Source: Wielerella bovis
GTDB lineage: Bacteria; Pseudomonadota; Gammaproteobacteria; Burkholderiales; Neisseriaceae
DNA length: 64,000 bases
Direction of reading: 5' to 3'
Assembly (NCBI RefSeq): GCF_022354465.1
Contig: NZ_CP092361.1
Span: forward strand, 1,426,001-1,490,000
The notes under the pieces are model-generated. The model ran no database searches, was not told the DNA's origin, and was given only the letters and a program-made list of their open reading frames with translations. Of this stretch, positions 27,532 to 36,732 are shown in pieces (positions within the stretch are counted from its first letter, which is position 1; each line of letters begins with the position of its first letter). The translations under genes and the position numbers were made by a program.

Positions 27532-27909
27532 TTAAATCGGTTTCCAACGCGCCAAATAAACAATCACTGCCACAATCAACATGGCAAGGGCATACGCACC
27601 CCACCATTTTGTGCTACGCGGTTGCGCCCGAAAACAAATCACGCCCATGACAATATACGCCACCACCAGCAAGAGTTTGATGCCGAGCCATTTATGTGCG
27701 CCAAAAGGTTGCCAAGGAATAATGTGCATCATCAACATGCCTGAAAACAACAACATAGAGTCATTAATATGCGGCAAAATTTTTAAAACTTTTGGTAATG
27801 TTTTTTCAGGCTGCCTTGTACGCAACCAAAAGCGTAAATTAAATAATACCAAAGTGCTGACAACAAATAACAAATGAAAATGTTTAACAGGTAAATACAA
27901 TGCGCTCAT
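27532..27909 (-). CDS. SirB-family membrane protein
   Basis: 125 residues with four hydrophobic helices, resembling the SirB2/invasion gene expression up-regulator family (MSALYLPVKHFHLLFVVSTL; LPHINDSMLLFSG is the recognisable core). Such proteins are inner-membrane and of poorly defined function; the regulatory name is historical. A DUS in the first loop encodes RTRQPEKT. It follows the DUF3108-type gene on the same strand by about 20 bases and probably shares its transcript. Confidence 0.8.
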   Translation of the reverse strand: MSALYLPVKHFHLLFVVSTLVLFNLRFWLRTRQPEKTLPKVLKILPHINDSMLLFSGMLMMHIIPWQPFGAHKWLGIKLLLVVAYIVMGVICFRAQPRSTKWWGAYALAMLIVAVIVYLARWKPI

Positions 27910-27928
27910 GTTTATTCTTTCGTAGTGG

Positions 27929-28627
27929 TTATTGAGATGTTTTTTGCGCCGCAGGTTTCACGGACACACCGTTAATTACTGCGGATTTCAATGTTAAATT
28001 GTAACGTTTGCCACCATCGGAATAACTAATCACGGCTGGCATATTACCCAAATCGCTCGCAAAAGCATATTGAACGGTACTGTCTTCACGTTTCATCGTA
28101 AATTGATTAACGGTGGTTTTCACACCATTTATACTCATTTTTTTGCTGCCAGCCACGTTCAGGCTGCCTACACGATACAATTTTTTACCATTGGTTACTT
28201 GCAGACCAGCAGGCAATTTGCCATCACTAAATGCAATTTGCCACGACAAGGTAAACAAATCCATTACGGTTGCATTGGTGCGCTGCGTATGTTTATCGCC
28301 ACTTTTGCCCAAGAACACTTGTCCAGCCGAAAATCTAGCAGCCGCATATTCTTTGCCATTGCGTACATCACGATAATAAGACGGTTTGAGCATACCATTG
28401 ACAATCTTACCGCCACTTTCAAAACGGATTTTGTATGCTGGCACATTGATATTCGCCGATACAGTATAGTTATCGCCATTGCGTTTAAAAGTCATGGTCG
28501 CAGGAATGCCCAAATTGCTGCGATAATTCAAAGTTGCTGATTGAGGTATATCCGCTGCCTGAGCAGTTGTTGTTAATAATGCACATACCACACCCGCAAT
28601 CAAAGTTTGTTTCATCATTTTTTTCAA
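27929..28627 (-). CDS. Periplasmic DUF3108-type protein
   Basis: 232 residues. A Sec signal peptide (MKQTLIAGVVCALLTTTAQA, cleavage near AQA-AD) is followed by a beta-rich domain: LNYRSNLGIPATMTFKRNG and YTVSANINVPAYKIRFES are typical DUF3108 strands. Function unknown; an exported protein of the cell envelope. Two ATGs at the start differ by four codons. A DUS encodes VGSLNVAG. It leads a two-gene transcript with the SirB-type gene, and a Correia-like element sits upstream. Confidence 0.8.
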   Translation of the reverse strand: MKKMMKQTLIAGVVCALLTTTAQAADIPQSATLNYRSNLGIPATMTFKRNGDNYTVSANINVPAYKIRFESGGKIVNGMLKPSYYRDVRNGKEYAAARFSAGQVFLGKSGDKHTQRTNATVMDLFTLSWQIAFSDGKLPAGLQVTNGKKLYRVGSLNVAGSKKMSINGVKTTVNQFTMKREDSTVQYAFASDLGNMPAVISYSDGGKRYNLTLKSAVINGVSVKPAAQKTSQ

Positions 28628-28662
28628 TTCCTTTCATTTGTTTATTTTTCAGGCAGCCTTTT

Positions 28663-28767
28663 TATAGTGGATTCACTAAATCAGGACAAGGCGACAGCGA
28701 CCGCCGTGTACACATAGTACATAAGGGAGCTGGCAACGCTGTACTGGTTTAAATTGAATTCACTATA
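28663..28767 (+). repeat. Correia-like element with shortened left end
   Basis: TATAGTGGATTCACTAAATCAGG replaces the usual left end, lacking part of the CAATTTAAA stretch. The right end TTTAAATTGAATTCACTATA is standard. It lies upstream of the DUF3108-type gene. Confidence 0.88.
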
Positions 28768-28811
28768 AATCACAACAACAAAATGCAGCCTGAAAATATC
28801 ACTTGCAAGAT

Positions 28812-29438
28812 TTATGCCAATAATTGCGCTGCCGAATCGGATAGATTTTGTTTGATGACACGTTTGCCCTCAATTTTCAGGCTGCCTGATACAAAATCCG
28901 CCACCGCTTGTGGGAATAATTGATGCTCCACTTTCAACACACGCGCTGCCACATCATCTGCGGTATCGCCGTCCAAAATTGGCACAACGCCTTGTGCAAT
29001 AATCGCACCATTGTCCAATACTTCGGTAACAAAATGAATGGTGCAACCAGCAATGCGACAACCTTCATCAATCGCGCGTTGATGCGTGTTCAGACCCGTG
29101 AACGATGGCAACAATGAAGGGTGAATATTGATGCAGCGATTTTCATAATGCCGACAAAATACGGGCGTCAAAATACGCATAAAACCTGCTAATACCACCA
29201 AATCTGGCGCGTATTGGTCAATCAATTGCATCATGGCACGGTCAAAATCTTCGCGACTGGCAAATTCTTTGTGATTGAGCGCGGCGGTGGCAATACCACG
29301 TTCTGCTGCCCATGCCAAACCTGCGGCATTGGGATTGTTGGACAACACGGCAGCAATGTTGGCATTAGGAATATTGGCATTCACGATGGATTGCATATTG
29401 CTGCCACGTCCTGAAATCAGGATAACAATGTTTTTCAT
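28812..29438 (-). CDS. purN: Phosphoribosylglycinamide formyltransferase
   Basis: Transfers a formyl group from 10-formyl-THF to GAR in purine synthesis; cytoplasmic. 208 residues. The start KNIVILISGRGSNMQSI is characteristic; VVLAGFMRILTPVF precedes the catalytic NIHPSLLPSF (Asn/His near residue 105) and the Asp-containing HFVTEVLDNGAIIAQ. A DUS near the C terminus encodes VSGSLKIEG. Monocistronic, with murI upstream on the same strand. Confidence 0.96.
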   Translation of the reverse strand: MKNIVILISGRGSNMQSIVNANIPNANIAAVLSNNPNAAGLAWAAERGIATAALNHKEFASREDFDRAMMQLIDQYAPDLVVLAGFMRILTPVFCRHYENRCINIHPSLLPSFTGLNTHQRAIDEGCRIAGCTIHFVTEVLDNGAIIAQGVVPILDGDTADDVAARVLKVEHQLFPQAVADFVSGSLKIEGKRVIKQNLSDSAAQLLA

Positions 29439-29482
29439 ATTTTAGTTCTTTCATAGTAATGATTTTTCAGGCAGCCTGAAAC

Positions 29483-30286
29483 CTACCCCAGCCGCATCAT
29501 TTCAATCTGTTCCAAACTGCGCCCCAAAAAACGCTCGCCAATCGTTTGAAAACGCAGCGGAATATCCGATACATAAAAGCGATAATCAGGCGTTTGCTCA
29601 CTGGTATTGAGCAAACTCGCAGCAGCCAATGCCTGTGCCGTTGCTTCGGCAGTTGTAATGGAACTGTCTACCAATTCCAAATGTGGTACTTCTTGTTTAA
29701 TCAACGGTTTTAAATGCGGAAAATGCGTACAACCCAAAATCAAAGTATCCACATCATCTGCCAAAATTGGTTTCAAATATTCACGCACCGTCAAACGCGT
29801 AACCTCGTGGTCAAGCCAGCCCTCCTCAACCAACGAAACAAGCAAAGGCGTAGCTTGTGATAACACCCGCGTATCAGGATTATGGGCATGAACCGCACGC
29901 GCATAAGCATTGCTATTGACAGTCGTATTGGTTGCAATCACACCAATATGATTATTGCGCGTAACTTTCAACGCCTCTTGCGCCCCTGCCTCAATCACGC
30001 TCAACACAGGCATATTACCCACCATTTGTTGCACTCGTTTATACGCCACCGCTGCAATCGTATTACACGCAATGACCAAAGATTTGACTTGATGTTGCAA
30101 CAAAAACTCCACAATTTGCATGGTAAATTCTTCAATCGTATTGCGTGATTTCACGCCATAAGGCACACGCGCCGTATCGCCAAAATACACAATATTTTCA
30201 TTGGGCAAACGCTCCATCAAAGCACGCACCACGGTCAAACCGCCCACGCCTGAGTCAAACACACCAATCGGTTGTTTACTGTTCAT
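29483..30286 (-). CDS. murI: Glutamate racemase
   Basis: Converts L- to D-glutamate for peptidoglycan. 267 residues from MNSKQPIGVFDSGVGGLTVV; an in-frame upstream ATG would add only a DUS-encoded peptide. Catalytic Cys pair: IACNTIAAVAY (near residue 73) and LGCTHFPHLKPL (near 184). Phosphate/substrate motif VYFGDTARVPYG is also clear. It lies 44 bases upstream of purN on the same strand. Confidence 0.96.
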   Translation of the reverse strand: MNSKQPIGVFDSGVGGLTVVRALMERLPNENIVYFGDTARVPYGVKSRNTIEEFTMQIVEFLLQHQVKSLVIACNTIAAVAYKRVQQMVGNMPVLSVIEAGAQEALKVTRNNHIGVIATNTTVNSNAYARAVHAHNPDTRVLSQATPLLVSLVEEGWLDHEVTRLTVREYLKPILADDVDTLILGCTHFPHLKPLIKQEVPHLELVDSSITTAEATAQALAAASLLNTSEQTPDYRFYVSDIPLRFQTIGERFLGRSLEQIEMMRLG

Positions 30287-30540
30287 AATCCCACTTTCAG
30301 GCTGCCTGACCAACAGCCACATAAAAAAATTGTATTTTATACCAATCTTTATTCACACGCGAATACACTGTTTGCAATAGAGTCAATATTCAAAATGCAG
30401 CCTGAAAACCCCAATCTCATATTCAAAAATCGTGCAAAAAACCTTTTAATGGCGTATCATTCGCCTTCATTATTCTTTCAGGCTGCCTATCTAAACAAAT
30501 GCAGCCTGAAACCCATCTTCAATCCACAAAGAGAGCCGAG

Positions 30541-31506
30541 ATGAAACCAGTTTTTCTTGACTTTGAACAACCCATCGCAGAATTAACCAATAAAATTGAA
30601 GAGTTACGTTTTGTACAAGGCGATTCTGCCGTAGATATTTCCGATGAAATCGCCCGTTTGCAAAAGAAAAATCGGGAACTGACCAAATCCATTTTTGCCA
30701 AACTCACGCCTGCACAAATCTCACAAGTTTCACGCCACCCACAACGCCCTTACACGTTGGATTATATTGAAGCCTTGTGTACCGATTTCCAAGAATTGCA
30801 TGGCGACCGACATTATGCTGATGACCACGCCATTGTTGGTGGACTCGCTCGTTTTGACGGACAAAGTGTCATGGTCATTGGACATCAAAAAGGACGCGAT
30901 ACCAAAGAAAAAATTTTACGCAATTTTGGTATGCCGCGCCCCGAAGGTTATCGCAAAGCCCTGCGCTTGATGCATCTTGCCGAAAAATTCAAAATTCCCG
31001 TGCTGACATTTGTGGATACCCCAGGTGCCTACCCTGGTATTGGCGCAGAAGAACGCAATCAATCCGAAGCAATCGGCAAAAATCTGTATGAATTGACACG
31101 TTTACGCGTGCCTGTAATTTGCACGATTATCGGCGAAGGCGGTTCAGGTGGCGCATTAGCCATTGCCGTTGGCGATTATGTGAACATGTTGCAATATTCC
31201 ACTTACTCGGTCATTTCGCCTGAAGGTTGCGCCTCTATTTTGTGGAAAACCGCAGAAAAGGCACCCGAAGCGGCTGCTGCACTAGGCATCACTGCTGACC
31301 GTTTGCAAAAATTAAGCTTAATTGACCGCATAATTGACGAACCATTGGGCGGCGCACATCGCGATTATCCCGATATAATGAAACGTGTCAAAATAGTGAT
31401 TGAACAACAATTACGCGAGGCACAAAATCTACCGCTAGACGATTTGCTGACACGTCGTTTTGACCGCATTATGGCTTATGGTCAATTTATTGAAAAAGAT
31501 AAATAA
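30541..31506 (+). CDS. accA: Acetyl-CoA carboxylase carboxyltransferase subunit alpha
   Basis: Half of the carboxyltransferase that makes malonyl-CoA for fatty-acid synthesis; partner AccD is not in the window. 321 residues, standard length. ATG at 30541 with GAGAGCC upstream; a longer frame starts inside a DUS and is rejected. Diagnostic segments: [44 protein letters not shown] (split), [21 protein letters not shown] and [15 protein letters not shown]. An inverted DUS pair follows the stop. Confidence 0.97.
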   Translation: MKPVFLDFEQPIAELTNKIEELRFVQGDSAVDISDEIARLQKKNRELTKSIFAKLTPAQISQVSRHPQRPYTLDYIEALCTDFQELHGDRHYADDHAIVGGLARFDGQSVMVIGHQKGRDTKEKILRNFGMPRPEGYRKALRLMHLAEKFKIPVLTFVDTPGAYPGIGAEERNQSEAIGKNLYELTRLRVPVICTIIGEGGSGGALAIAVGDYVNMLQYSTYSVISPEGCASILWKTAEKAPEAAAALGITADRLQKLSLIDRIIDEPLGGAHRDYPDIMKRVKIVIEQQLREAQNLPLDDLLTRRFDRIMAYGQFIEKDK

Positions 31507-31514
31507 AAAACTAT

Positions 31515-31551
31515 TTTTCAGGCTGCCTTATATATTAAGGCAGCCTGAAAA
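31515..31551 (+). terminator. Inverted DUS pair after accA
   Basis: TTTTCAGGCTGCCT and AGGCAGCCTGAAAA with an AT-rich loop, 8 bases beyond the accA stop. It should isolate accA from the promoter that follows. Confidence 0.65.
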
Positions 31552-31561
31552 CATATTTCAC

Positions 31562-31589
31562 TTGACTTACGTTTAATACTCTGTAAAAT
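31562..31589 (+). promoter_or_regulatory. Sigma-70-like promoter for a candidate small RNA
   Basis: TTGACT (31562-31567), 16-base spacer, TAAAAT (31584-31589). It is one of the closest matches to a consensus promoter noticed in the window, and it does not sit close to any protein start: the next ATG of a real gene is about 330 bases away. Confidence 0.6.
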
Positions 31590-31594
31590 CCACG

Positions 31595-31686
31595 TTTCTT
31601 TTTTGAAGCCATCGTCTTCGACCTAGTTCATCAATCATGATGAAACTGTTTGAAAAACAATGCCGTATCAAACGGCATTTTTCTAT
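31595..31686 (+). ncRNA. Candidate small RNA between accA and the rhlE-type gene
   Basis: About 90 bases bounded by a consensus-like promoter and a hairpin terminator. Internal inverted repeats: GAAG/CTTC (around 31605-31619), AGTTCATCA/TGATGAAACT (around 31625-31650), and the terminator stem AATGCCGT/ACGGCATT followed by TTTTTCT (31659-31686). No reasonable open reading frame with a ribosome site is present. The combination of promoter, stems and U-tract is what an independent sRNA would show; alternatively it is an attenuated leader of the helicase gene. Not matched to a known family. Confidence 0.5.
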
Positions 31687-31693
31687 TTTTGCA

Positions 31694-31739
31694 GGTTGTC
31701 GCCGATGTAACCACAGCTATCATTAAAGCTGCGACAACC
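31694..31739 (+). promoter_or_regulatory. Hairpin in the helicase gene leader
   Basis: GGTTGTCGC (31694-31702) pairs with GCGACAACC (31731-31739), with an inner CAGCT/AGCTG stem. It lies about 180 bases before the helicase ATG. DEAD-box helicase genes often have long structured leaders; a regulatory role is inference. The rest of 31740-31917 shows a DUS and a DUS remnant but no gene. Confidence 0.4.
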
Positions 31740-31917
31740 TTGCTGTTAAATTTTTCTTACGCAATTTCATTTTTTACAGGAAAAACTTTCAGGCTGCCTA
31801 TCAGCCATTTCCTATTTTGCGACTAATCATTTTCCAAGCTCCCATGCTTCTACGGCTGCCTGAAAGTCCATTTGGACAATGACAGGCAGAATGTTGTTGT
31901 TTTCCATAGGAAAAATT

Positions 31918-33306
31918 ATGACGATTCAATTCGCCGACTTAAATTTAGATAAAAATATTCTTTCTGCATTAAAATCAGCAGGTTATAACAGCCCCACACC
32001 GATTCAAATGCAAGCCGTGCCAGCAGCTCTGCAAGGACGCGACATCATGGCTTCCGCGCAAACAGGTTCGGGTAAAACCGCCGCATTTTTGTTACCCAGC
32101 TTGCAAAAATTAACCAAACGCAGTGAAAAATCAGGCAAAGGTCCGCGCGTTTTGGTTTTGACACCGACACGTGAATTGGCTGCCCAAGTGGAAAAAAACG
32201 CACAAACTTACGCGCAAAACATGAAATGGTTGCGTACCGTAACTTTGGTGGGTGGTACATCTTTTGGTCAGCAAATCAAAGCATTGAGTCGTCCGATTGA
32301 TGTGATTGTGGCAACCCCTGGACGCTTGATGGACCACATGCGCAGTGGTCGCATTGATTTTGACCGCTTGGAAATTTTGATTTTGGACGAAGCCGACCGT
32401 ATGTTGGATATGGGTTTCATTGACGATATTGAAACCATCGTGGCAGCCACCCCAGAAGACCGCCAAACCTTGCTATTTTCCGCAACTTGGGACGGCGCAG
32501 TGGGCAAATTGGCACGCAAATTGACCCAAAATCCCGAAATTATTGAGATTGAACGCGAAGAAAAACAAGGCAAAATTGAAGAGCAATTGTTTTATTGTGA
32601 TGACAAAAATCACAAAAATCGCTTGCTTGACCACATTTTGCGCGATGCGAACATTGACCAATGTGTGATTTTTACCTCCACCAAAGCGATGACAGAAGTG
32701 TTGGCGGACGAGTTGTACGAAAAAGGCTTTAATGCCAACTGTTTGCATGGCGATATGCCACAAGGTTGGCGCAATCGCACGCTGATGGATTTGCGCAAAG
32801 GGCGTTGCAAAATTTTGGTGGCGACCGATGTGGCAGCGCGTGGCATTGACATTCCCACAATCACCCACGTCATCAACTACGATTTGCCCAAACAAGCGGA
32901 AGATTATGTACACCGCATTGGGCGCACGGGTCGCGCTGGGCGCACGGGTTTGGCAATGAGCTTTGCTGAAGTAAACGAATACATGGCGGTACATAAAATT
33001 GAGCGTTACATTGAACGCAAGCTGCCTGAAACCGTGATTGAAGGCTTGGAACCCACGCGCAAACGCAACAAAAACGCAGAACGCAAACCACGCGGCAAAG
33101 GCGGTTTCGGTGGCGGTAAACGCGAAGGCGAGCGTTGGGGAGGTCGCCGTGATGGTGGCGACAAAAAACCGTATGGCGAGAAAAAATCCTTTGGCGGTAA
33201 ACGCGCTGGCGGTTTCAAAAAAGACGGTGCCAAACGCGATGCTGGTTTTAAGAAAAGCAGTTTTCGCGGCAAACCCAAAACGAGTGGCACTAAATCGCGT
33301 GTTTGA
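31918..33306 (+). CDS. rhlE: DEAD-box ATP-dependent RNA helicase, RhlE type
   Basis: RNA helicase for ribosome assembly or RNA turnover. 462 residues from MTIQFADLNLDKNIL, with AGG seven bases before the ATG. Q motif PTPIQMQAVPAAL, motif I AQTGSGKTAAF (near 45), motif II LDEADRMLDMGF (near 155), motif III FSATW, motif VI HRIGRTGRAGRTG (near 340). The C-terminal ~80 residues are Lys/Arg/Gly-rich (GGFGGGKREGERWGGRRDGG-type), an RNA-binding tail that distinguishes RhlE-like proteins. Preceded by a long structured leader and a candidate sRNA. Confidence 0.92.
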   Translation: MTIQFADLNLDKNILSALKSAGYNSPTPIQMQAVPAALQGRDIMASAQTGSGKTAAFLLPSLQKLTKRSEKSGKGPRVLVLTPTRELAAQVEKNAQTYAQNMKWLRTVTLVGGTSFGQQIKALSRPIDVIVATPGRLMDHMRSGRIDFDRLEILILDEADRMLDMGFIDDIETIVAATPEDRQTLLFSATWDGAVGKLARKLTQNPEIIEIEREEKQGKIEEQLFYCDDKNHKNRLLDHILRDANIDQCVIFTSTKAMTEVLADELYEKGFNANCLHGDMPQGWRNRTLMDLRKGRCKILVATDVAARGIDIPTITHVINYDLPKQAEDYVHRIGRTGRAGRTGLAMSFAEVNEYMAVHKIERYIERKLPETVIEGLEPTRKRNKNAERKPRGKGGFGGGKREGERWGGRRDGGDKKPYGEKKSFGGKRAGGFKKDGAKRDAGFKKSSFRGKPKTSGTKSRV

Positions 33307-33928
33307 TTAATTTGAAATAAAAAATATTTTAAGACAGCCTGACAAACTTTGTAAAACCTGTTCAGGCTACCTAAAATTTCTATTTATATCCAAAAAAAAT
33401 TTAAATATAGTGAATTCAATTTAAACCAGCACCGCGTTGCCAGCTCCCTTATGTACTCGGTGTACACGGCGGTCACTGTCGCCTTGTCCTGATTTAAATT
33501 GAATCCACTATAAAAACAAATTTCTTAAATATAAAAAATATCGAATTTAAGAATCCAACCTACTGTTTTAGATTTCGCAAAGGTTTCAGCCCGAGTATTT
33601 TTCACGAAGCATATATCTTCATGATATTTATACATATTCAAATATTATCTACTTTTTTTCCAAATTCATTTTATTCACTTCTCTTTTCAATTTATTTGCA
33701 TCGCTTTACAATATCGCATCAAATTGCTTACTAAAATCTCAGTGAATCCTAGTTTGTTGCATCGCTCAAAGTCACAATAACAAAAAAGTTATTTAAATAT
33801 CATAAATGTATATGATGCTTTGTGTTAAACATAATGTAAAAATGCCTCAAAAATTAGGGTTTACAAAGAAATTGTAAAACTGCAATTTTGATGTAACTTC
33901 AATATTCTTTAACTATTAGGAGAAAAAT
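33307..33928. other. Intergenic region between rhlE and aphA
   Basis: About 620 bases. It holds a degenerate DUS pair after rhlE, a Correia-like element (33406-33512), a fragment AAGAATCCAACCTACT...GCAAAGGTTTC of the palindrome/GAAACC repeat family near 33546-33586, then about 340 bases of AT-rich DNA that probably contain the aphA promoter. No gene is supported. Confidence 0.7.
33406..33512 (-). repeat. Correia-like element
   Basis: TATAGTGAATTCAATTTAAACC to TTTAAATTGAATCCACTATA with a standard interior (GTTGCCAGCTCCCTTATGTA, TGTCGCCTTGTCCTG). Confidence 0.92.
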
Positions 33929-34660
33929 ATGAACTTATTACAAAAAACATCCATTGCATTGATTTTATCTGCAATTTCACTATCTGCTGCAGCACATGGA
34001 CCAAAAGTAAACTATACTCATCAAGGTGTGACTGCGATTGATATGAAAAACACGAACAAAGTGCGTTGGGTAACAGTAGAACAAATCCGAGACAGCCTGA
34101 AAAATACCCCACCCATTACAGTCAGCTTTGACGTAGATGATACCGTGTTAGTGTCATCACAATGCTTCTATTATGGTCGCAATACCTTTTCTCCAAATAG
34201 CTATGAATACCTGAAAAATCAAGCATTTTGGAATTATGTGGCTGATGGTTGCGATCGCAGCTCTATCCCTAAAGAATCCGCTGCTGCTTTGATTAAAATG
34301 CACCAAGAACGTGGCGACCAAGTCGTATTTATCACTGGTCGTACTGGTCATATCAACAACGATCCAACTCGTTTAGATGTATTGGGTACCATTCTGGAAC
34401 GCACATTTGATGTAAAAAATATGCGACCTGTAAATTACACCCAAGATACTCCTGTTGCACCTTATTTGTATGACAAAACATATTACATTGTGAAAAATAA
34501 ATCACAAATTCACTATGGCGATAGCAATGATGACGTTTTAGCGGCACGAGAAGCTGGTATCCGTGCTATCCGTGTGATTCGTACACCAGTTAGTACCAAT
34601 CGCCCCTTACCCATCAACGGTGGCTATGGTGAAGAAGTTTTGATAGATTCATCTTATTAA
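33929..34660 (+). CDS. aphA: Class B acid phosphatase
   Basis: Periplasmic, Mg-dependent HAD phosphatase acting on organic phosphate monoesters including nucleotides. 243 residues with a signal peptide (about residues 1-22, cleavage near SAAA-HG). The catalytic HAD motif is [11 protein letters not shown] (nucleophile and acid/base Asp near residues 72-74), motif 2 VFITGRTGH, motif 4 [18 protein letters not shown] precedes the ATG. It could feed the nearby nucleoside-salvage genes by releasing nucleosides from nucleotides; that link is inference. A DUS encodes DSLKN. Confidence 0.94.
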   Translation: MNLLQKTSIALILSAISLSAAAHGPKVNYTHQGVTAIDMKNTNKVRWVTVEQIRDSLKNTPPITVSFDVDDTVLVSSQCFYYGRNTFSPNSYEYLKNQAFWNYVADGCDRSSIPKESAAALIKMHQERGDQVVFITGRTGHINNDPTRLDVLGTILERTFDVKNMRPVNYTQDTPVAPYLYDKTYYIVKNKSQIHYGDSNDDVLAAREAGIRAIRVIRTPVSTNRPLPINGGYGEEVLIDSSY

Positions 34661-34665
34661 TTTTA

Positions 34666-34697
34666 AGGCAGCCTGAAAACTATTTTTCAGGCTGCCT
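34666..34697 (+). terminator. Inverted DUS pair after aphA
   Basis: AGGCAGCCTGAAAA and TTTTCAGGCTGCCT with a very short loop begin 6 bases past the aphA stop. Probable terminator. Confidence 0.65.
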
Positions 34698-34706
34698 ATT
34701 TCATTT

Positions 34707-34811
34707 TATAGTGAATTCACTAAACCAGTACAGCGTTGCCAGCTCCCTTATGTACTATGTGTACACGGCGGTCGCTGTCGCCTTGTCCTGATTTAAATTG
34801 AATCCACTATA
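34707..34811 (-). repeat. Correia-like element abutting the IS982-type insertion
   Basis: TATAGTGAATTCACTAAACC to TTTAAATTGAATCCACTATA; the left end is shortened like the copy at 28663. Its last base overlaps the direct repeat flanking the adjacent insertion sequence. Confidence 0.9.
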
Positions 34812-34815
34812 TTTT

Positions 34816-35812
34816 AACGCGAACTCGGGATAAGAAATTTCATAAAAATTAAAGGGCAAACGTGATAATCTATTGTTTGCACACAACCAAGTATCACGAA
34901 AGCCCTTTAACATGGATTATCTTACCGCACTTTTCTGCCAAATTGATGATTTTTGCAAAGAATTTGAACCCAAATTCAATAGCAAATTGATTAAAAACAA
35001 TAAAATTCGTAATAGACCAAGTTGTATCAGTACCGCAGAAATCATGACCGTACTGATTGCTTTTCATCAATATCGCATGCGTGATTTCAAAACCTATTAC
35101 CAATGGCAAGTCCAATCCATTTGGCAGCGAGACTGCCCCAATATGCCCAGCTACAACCGCTTTTTGGAACTGGCTACACGAGCCTTACCTGCTATGTTGG
35201 TATTTTTAACCACCCAAATGGGCAAATGCACAGGTATAGGTGTGGTGGATTCAACCACTTTGTCGGTTTGCCACAATCGCCGTATTCACTCGCATAAAGT
35301 GTTTAAAAACATCGCGCAAAGGGGCAAAAGCAGTACAGGCTGGTTTTACGGTTTCAAATTGCATGCGGTATTTAACCACTTGGGTGAGCTGGTCAATTTT
35401 TGCTTAACCGCAGGCAATGTGGATGACCGTCAAGGTTTAAAACAAATGGCAAAGCACCTATTCGGCATTTTGGTGGCGGATAGGGGCTATATTGGAAAAG
35501 ATTTAAGTGATTGGCTTAAAGAGAAATATGGCATTACTTTACTAACGGGTATCAAAAAAGGCATGAAACCCAAACAATACACAAGTGAGCAGAAAAAGCT
35601 GCTTAAAAAACGTGGTGTTATAGAAACCATTTTTGGGCAACTGAAAAATTTGTGTCAAATTGAACATACTTGGCATCGTTTGGAGCGTGGTTTTATCTTG
35701 AATTTGATTTCAGGTTTGACTGCCTATTGCCTGTTTCCTTATAAGCCAATGATGTTTGGGAAAAAGTCTTTGTTACCAATGAAGTAAGAAAGGCTTATCC
35801 CGAGTTCGCGTT
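34816..35812 (+). mobile_element. IS982-family insertion sequence, apparently intact
   Basis: 997 bases with 19-base inverted ends AACGCGAACTCGGGATAAG and its exact complement. ATTTT occurs directly outside both ends (34811-34815 and 35813-35817) and is probably the target duplication. One transposase gene fills the element. The right end touches the stop codon of cdd. The intact ends and flanks suggest a fairly recent insertion. Confidence 0.88.
34912..35787 (+). CDS. IS982-family transposase
   Basis: DDE transposase, 291 residues. MDYLTALFCQIDDFC and NRPSCISTAEIMTVLIAFHQ match the IS982 N-terminal region, VVDSTTLSVCHNRRI carries the first Asp, VADRGYIGKDLSDWL the second, and RGVIETIFGQLKNLCQIEHT the Glu (near residue 245). 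An in-frame extension upstream of the chosen ATG is not supported. The frame is unbroken, so the element may still be mobile. Confidence 0.9.
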   Translation: MDYLTALFCQIDDFCKEFEPKFNSKLIKNNKIRNRPSCISTAEIMTVLIAFHQYRMRDFKTYYQWQVQSIWQRDCPNMPSYNRFLELATRALPAMLVFLTTQMGKCTGIGVVDSTTLSVCHNRRIHSHKVFKNIAQRGKSSTGWFYGFKLHAVFNHLGELVNFCLTAGNVDDRQGLKQMAKHLFGILVADRGYIGKDLSDWLKEKYGITLLTGIKKGMKPKQYTSEQKKLLKKRGVIETIFGQLKNLCQIEHTWHRLERGFILNLISGLTAYCLFPYKPMMFGKKSLLPMK

Positions 35813-35815
35813 ATT

Positions 35816-36613
35816 TTAAATTTTCACAATTTCCAATTCACATGAACCAACATGTTGCCAAAGCGCTTGACTCATCGCAACGTGTCCGCCATGTTCTGTA
35901 CAGACAAGAACCGCACGTTTTACTTCATCTGTTGTACGACCACTCATACGCAATAAATTAATGGCAACTTGCAATGGTGGCAAACTCGGATTATATGCGG
36001 CATTTTCAGCATATCGCCCTGTAAACACCTCATCTCCTGTATCCAAAGCAACGCCAGCATAAGCTTTGCTATATGGCGCATAACAACTTTGGGCAGCCTG
36101 AAAAGCGGCTTGGATTAATGTATCTGCATCATTTAAAGCAGGAAGTGAATGATGTACATCATCTAATAAACGTTCCGTCATACCCAAATCTTTGGGAGAA
36201 AAACTATCGGGTAAAAAATCAGAGAGCAAATTATCACGACTGTGTGGTAAATGAATCCGCAGTGACTCAGCGCCTCGTAATTCATTCAAAAATTGGCGGC
36301 AATGCCCGCATGGCGTGTAATTTACCACAATATCGGTAATTTGTTTCGCCCCTCGTTGCCACGCGTGTGAAATTGCACTTTGTTCAGCATGAACAGTTTG
36401 CCCCATGCTAGCTTCTGAACATTCCTGATTCGCACCAAAATAAAAATGACCATCAACGTCAATCGCAATCGCACCCACATGAAATTGTGATACAGGAACA
36501 ACGGCTAAGTGTGCTGCTTCTGGCAATAAAGATAACGCAAATGCAATTTTGTCGCCATTAAAAGTATCGATTTGCTGATTTATGTCATAATTTGTCAAAA
36601 AACTGCGTAACAT
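35816..36613 (-). CDS. cdd: Cytidine deaminase, two-domain type
   Basis: Deaminates cytidine and deoxycytidine to uridine and deoxyuridine; cytoplasmic. 265 residues. AAGGA stands six bases before the ATG at 36613, whereas an ATG two codons earlier would overlap that site, so the shorter start is chosen. The zinc site is HAEQSAISHAW (near residue 96) and PCGHCRQFLNELRG (near 123). The second half is a catalytically degenerate copy of the fold, as in the E. coli homodimeric enzyme, and includes FQAAQSCYAPYSKAY. Divergent from the nucleoside transporter gene. Its stop codon falls within the sequence flanking the IS982 element. Confidence 0.93.
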   Translation of the reverse strand: MLRSFLTNYDINQQIDTFNGDKIAFALSLLPEAAHLAVVPVSQFHVGAIAIDVDGHFYFGANQECSEASMGQTVHAEQSAISHAWQRGAKQITDIVVNYTPCGHCRQFLNELRGAESLRIHLPHSRDNLLSDFLPDSFSPKDLGMTERLLDDVHHSLPALNDADTLIQAAFQAAQSCYAPYSKAYAGVALDTGDEVFTGRYAENAAYNPSLPPLQVAINLLRMSGRTTDEVKRAVLVCTEHGGHVAMSQALWQHVGSCELEIVKI

Positions 36614-36732
36614 AAGCATTCCTTATGTAGTTAAATGAAGTAAAATTTAGTATGATTATACACTCAATCCGATTCTAAATCCCGTATTCATCAAATTTAT
36701 GATGATACTAACCGTATGGAGAATTTTCAATC

